Notes under the pieces: model-generated
Database searches by the model: none
What the model saw: the letters and a program-made list of their open reading frames with translations, nothing else
Told to the model about the DNA's origin: nothing
Source of the DNA: Pseudomonadota bacterium
GTDB lineage: Bacteria; Pseudomonadota; Alphaproteobacteria; Rhizobiales; Hyphomicrobiaceae
Assembly: GCA_023412805.1 (NCBI GenBank)
Contig: JAEZRM010000068.1
Span: forward strand, 1 to 8,307
DNA length: 8,307 nt
Direction of reading: 5' to 3'
Shown: piece by piece, positions 6,008 through 8,307 of the stretch
Numbering within the stretch: position 1 is the stretch's first letter
Layout: each line of letters opens with the position of its first letter
Made by a program: the position numbers and the translations under genes

Positions 6008-6430
6008 TCAGGCCTGGCCCGCCCGGCATACGAAGAGGCTCTTGTCCTGCCCGCTGCCACTCCCGTCGGGATCGCCGATCGGCTCCAGATCCCGCCAGTA
6101 TCCGTTTACTTCCCGCCCCCTGGCGAACTCCGGCAGGACCTTCTGCACCGTGTCCGCAGGCGCATCCAGGATCAGGCCGTAGTCGTCCTTCCTGCCATCC
6201 TTCCCGGGCGCGAAATAGAACAGGTGGGCGGTCACGCCTTGCGCGAGTACCGCCTCGCCGACCTTCACGATCATCGCCTGCGCGTCCGCGTCGATCGGCG
6301 GCACATCGCCGGTCAACCGGAGCGAGCAATGCTCGACCTCCTTGATCAGTTCCGCCGCACTGAGTCCTGCCGCGCCGGCGGGGGCGGCGGCCCAAACGGC
6401 AAACAAAAGACAAACCGACACTCGCACCAT
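6008..6430 (-). CDS. Exported protein of unknown function, 140 aa
   Basis: I do not recognise this family. Residues 1-20 (MVRVSVCLLFAVWAAAPAGA) form a clear Sec signal peptide with a likely cleavage after Ala20 or Ala21, so the protein should act in the periplasm or outside the cell. Cys7 precedes no lipobox-like motif, so it is not an obvious lipoprotein. The mature part of about 120 residues is acidic-to-neutral and has two cysteines, Cys35 near the start and Cys135 near the end, which could form a disulfide joining both ends. A central alternating segment, GVTAHLFYFAPGKDGRKDDY (65-84), suggests beta strands around a charged turn. The ATG at 6430 is preceded by GGGGAG with a 4-nt spacer and by a candidate extended -10 at 6483-6491, supporting a real gene. 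It lies alone between pbpG and the ABC exporter gene. Confidence 0.75.
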   Translation of the reverse strand: MVRVSVCLLFAVWAAAPAGAAGLSAAELIKEVEHCSLRLTGDVPPIDADAQAMIVKVGEAVLAQGVTAHLFYFAPGKDGRKDDYGLILDAPADTVQKVLPEFARGREVNGYWRDLEPIGDPDGSGSGQDKSLFVCRAGQA

Positions 6431-6482
6431 GTAACTCCCCGGAAGATTCCTGCCTCACCTTCGGCAGTCGTACCGCTGCCAC

Positions 6483-6491
6483 AGCATAGCA
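6483..6491 (-). promoter_or_regulatory. Candidate extended -10 promoter of the exported-protein gene
   Basis: The minus strand reads TGCTATGCT, a TGn extension plus a four-of-six -10 match, about 53 nt before the ATG at 6430. It closely resembles the candidate element upstream of lutA (TGCTATGAT). No clear -35 is present. The 106-nt gap would allow an independent transcript, but read-through from the exporter gene cannot be excluded. Confidence 0.35.
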
Positions 6492-6536
6492 GGCGCACCA
6501 TTTCGTCCGTTCCCACCGCTCCGGTGAGAGGCGGCT

Positions 6537-8307
6537 TCAGGTCGAGGCGGCTTCCACCTCGGCCGGTCCGCGCTCGCGTTGCTGCAGCGCCCACATCTGC
6601 GCGTAGGCGCCGCCGCGCGCGAGCAGTTCCCCGTGCGTACCTCGTTCGACGATACGGCCGTGGTCCATCACCAGGATCTGGTCGGCATCGACCACGGTGG
6701 ACAGGCGGTGCGCGATGATCAGGGTCGTGCGTCCGCGTGCGATCCGGTCGAGCTCGGCCTGAATCGCTTTCTCGGACTTCGAATCCAGCGCCGAGGTGGC
6801 TTCGTCGAAGACGAAGATGCGCGGATTCTTCAGGATCGCACGCGCGATGGCCACGCGCTGCTTCTCACCGCCGGAGAGCTTGAGCCCGCGCTCGCCCACC
6901 GGCGTGTCGTAACCCTGCGGCAGGCTCTCGATGAAGTCGTGGATGTGCGCGGACTGCGCGGCCGCGATCACCGCCTCGCGCGGGCGATCCGGATTGCCGT
7001 AGGCGATGTTGTAGAAGATGCTGTCGTTGAACAGCACCGTGTCCTGCGGGACGATGGCGATCGCCGCGCGCACGCTGCGCTGGCTCAGGTCGCGCAGATC
7101 GAGGCCATTGACCCGGATGCAGCCTTGGTTCACGTCGTAGAAGCGAAACAGCAGGCGCGCCAGGGTGGATTTGCCTGAGCCACTGTGCCCCACGACGGCG
7201 AGCGTCTTACCCGCCGGGATGTCGAAGCTCACGTCGAACAGGATCTGGCGACGCGGATCGTAGCCGAAGTCGACATGCTCGAAGCGTACGCTGGCCTCGC
7301 CAGGCGGCAGGTCGCGTGCACCGGGACCATCCTCGACCTCGCGGTTGTCGTCGAGCAGGCGGAACATGCGGTCCATGTCGGTGAGCGACTGCTTCACCTC
7401 TCGATACACCATGCCGAGGAAGTTGAGCGGGATGTAGAGCTGGATCAGCAAGCCATTGACCAGCACGAGGTCGCCCAGCGTCAGCTCGCCGTTCACCACG
7501 CCCTGCGCGACCAGGATCATCAGGAGGGTCAGGGCCACCGCGATGATCAGGCTCTGACCGATGTTGAGCACCCCCAGCGAAGCTTCGTTCCTGACCTCGG
7601 CGCTCTCGAACTTCTGCAGATTGTCGTCGTAGCGTCGCGCCTCCCACTCCTCGTTGTTGAAGTACTTGACGGTCTCGTAGTTCAGCAGGCTGTCAATGGC
7701 CCGGGTGTTGGCCTTCGCGTCGAGTTCGTTGGCGCGGCGCCGGAAATCCATGCGCCACTCGGTGATGGTGACGGTGAAGGCAATGTAGATGGCGACGGCC
7801 GTGAAGGTCACCGCCGCGAAGCGCCAGTCGAAGCGCGTAAGCAGCACCGCCGCCACCAGGCTGAATTCCAGCACCACAGGGATGATGGAGAACAGCATGT
7901 AGTTCAGCAGCGTGGAGATGCCCCGGGTTCCGCGTTCGATGTCGCGCGTCAGGCCACCGGTCTGCCGGTCGAGGTGAAATCGCAGTGACAGCGAGTGCAG
8001 ATGGCGAAAGACCTGGAGTGCAGCGCGGCGGATGGCGCGCTTGGCGACCCGCACGAACACGACATCGCGCAGTTCCGCGAACAGCGTGGTCGACAGGCGC
8101 AGTAGGCCATAGATCGCCAACAGCGCGAGCGGCAGCACCAGAACGGCCTGCCGGCCGTCCAGGGCATCCACGATCTGCTTCATGACCAGGGGCACGGCCA
8201 CGTTCGCGAGCTTGGCCGTGACCAGGAAGGAAAGGGCCAGCGCCACTCGCCACTTGAATTCCCACAGGTAGGGGAGCAGCGAGCGGATTACCGCCCAGTC
8301 GTTGCGT
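6537..8307 (-). CDS. atm1: Atm1/HMT1-type ABC exporter (fused permease-ATPase), 5'-truncated
   Basis: This inner-membrane homodimeric ABC half-transporter resembles mitochondrial Atm1/ABCB7 and the bacterial Atm1 proteins, which export glutathione-linked persulfide or metal conjugates. The frame runs past the right edge: 20 codons before the GTG at 8246 read RNDWAVIRSLLPYLWEFKWR, so that GTG is internal and the true start lies beyond 8307. 589 residues are visible. A transmembrane domain (about 20-320) carries the Atm1-group signatures NYETVKYFNNEEWEARRYD (209-227) and NGLLIQLYIPLNFLGMVYRE (284-303). The ATPase domain has Walker A GHSGSGKST (373-381), the Q-loop Gln421, signature LSGGEKQ (477-483), Walker B IFVFDEATSALD (497-508) and the switch His533. 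All catalytic residues are intact. Substrate assignment rests on family resemblance; an MsbA-like lipid exporter is less likely because of the two Atm1 signatures. No partner gene is visible downstream. Confidence 0.92.
   Translation of the reverse strand, partial: RNDWAVIRSLLPYLWEFKWRVALALSFLVTAKLANVAVPLVMKQIVDALDGRQAVLVLPLALLAIYGLLRLSTTLFAELRDVVFVRVAKRAIRRAALQVFRHLHSLSLRFHLDRQTGGLTRDIERGTRGISTLLNYMLFSIIPVVLEFSLVAAVLLTRFDWRFAAVTFTAVAIYIAFTVTITEWRMDFRRRANELDAKANTRAIDSLLNYETVKYFNNEEWEARRYDDNLQKFESAEVRNEASLGVLNIGQSLIIAVALTLLMILVAQGVVNGELTLGDLVLVNGLLIQLYIPLNFLGMVYREVKQSLTDMDRMFRLLDDNREVEDGPGARDLPPGEASVRFEHVDFGYDPRRQILFDVSFDIPAGKTLAVVGHSGSGKSTLARLLFRFYDVNQGCIRVNGLDLRDLSQRSVRAAIAIVPQDTVLFNDSIFYNIAYGNPDRPREAVIAAAQSAHIHDFIESLPQGYDTPVGERGLKLSGGEKQRVAIARAILKNPRIFVFDEATSALDSKSEKAIQAELDRIARGRTTLIIAHRLSTVVDADQILVMDHGRIVERGTHGELLARGGAYAQMWALQQRERGPAEVEAAST

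Noticed and set aside
5770..6345. Plus-strand frame starting in the low-GC gap
   Set aside because: Its first part (about 70 residues) lies in non-coding DNA, but the rest is antisense to the exported-protein gene. No ribosome binding site or family resemblance was seen.
6514..6526. Small hairpin (CACCG-CTC-CGGTG) just after the exporter stop
   Set aside because: A 5-bp stem with a 3-nt loop and no following U tract is too weak to call a terminator.
6579..7988. Long plus-strand frames (6579-7178 and 7185-7988) opposite the exporter
   Set aside because: They mirror the exporter codons (long His/Gln/Asp/Val-rich stretches) and have no independent support.
8246..8307. GTG at 8246 as the start of the exporter
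   Set aside because: The reading frame continues upstream with family-like residues (WAVIRSLLPYLWEFKWR) to the window edge, so the GTG is an internal valine.
1..8307. Phage defence, CRISPR, toxin-antitoxin or transposon content
   Set aside because: No repeat-spacer pattern, nuclease, transposase or toxin-like product was found. The XRE gene is coupled to Smr and HolA, neither of which is a toxin.

Overview
This is a GC-rich proteobacterial chromosomal segment in which all nine recognisable genes lie on the minus strand. The HolA, Smr and XRE proteins look alphaproteobacterial to me, while the PBP7-type endopeptidase and the Atm1-type exporter resemble beta/gammaproteobacterial and general proteobacterial versions. 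I therefore assign only 'Proteobacteria, possibly an alphaproteobacterium'. No mobile element, tRNA, rRNA or CRISPR array is visible.

Reading in the direction of transcription (right to left), the window opens inside a 5'-truncated Atm1-type ABC exporter (6537-8307). Next is a small gene for an exported protein of unknown function (6008-6430). An AT-richer gap of about 255 bp with inverted repeats follows (5753-6007), then pbpG, a periplasmic D-Ala-D-Ala endopeptidase (4793-5752). pbpG ends at a perfectly palindromic hairpin that looks like a Rho-independent terminator (4747-4774).

The left half is one very tight six-gene run: lutA-lutB-lutC-smr-xre-holA (4633 down to 1). It begins after a candidate extended -10 promoter at 4685-4693. 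Neighbouring genes are separated by 1 nt or overlap by 4-14 nt, so translational coupling and a common mRNA are likely. LutABC forms the iron-sulfur L-lactate oxidation complex. The next three genes encode an Smr-domain protein, a helix-turn-helix regulator with a conserved-looking C-terminal extension, and the DNA polymerase III delta subunit, whose 3' end lies outside the window. No lactate permease and no LutR/LldR-type regulator is visible.

Most of the window is ordinary housekeeping and catabolic content, and I found no convincing new defence or mobile system. The points that deserve a second look are the joining of a lactate-oxidation operon to smr-xre-holA, the apparently mixed ancestry on either side of 4750, the orphan exported protein, and the structured low-GC gap at 5821-6000. 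Long plus-strand open frames (for example 3416-5317, 2482-3711 and 1416-2645) are antisense shadows of real genes.
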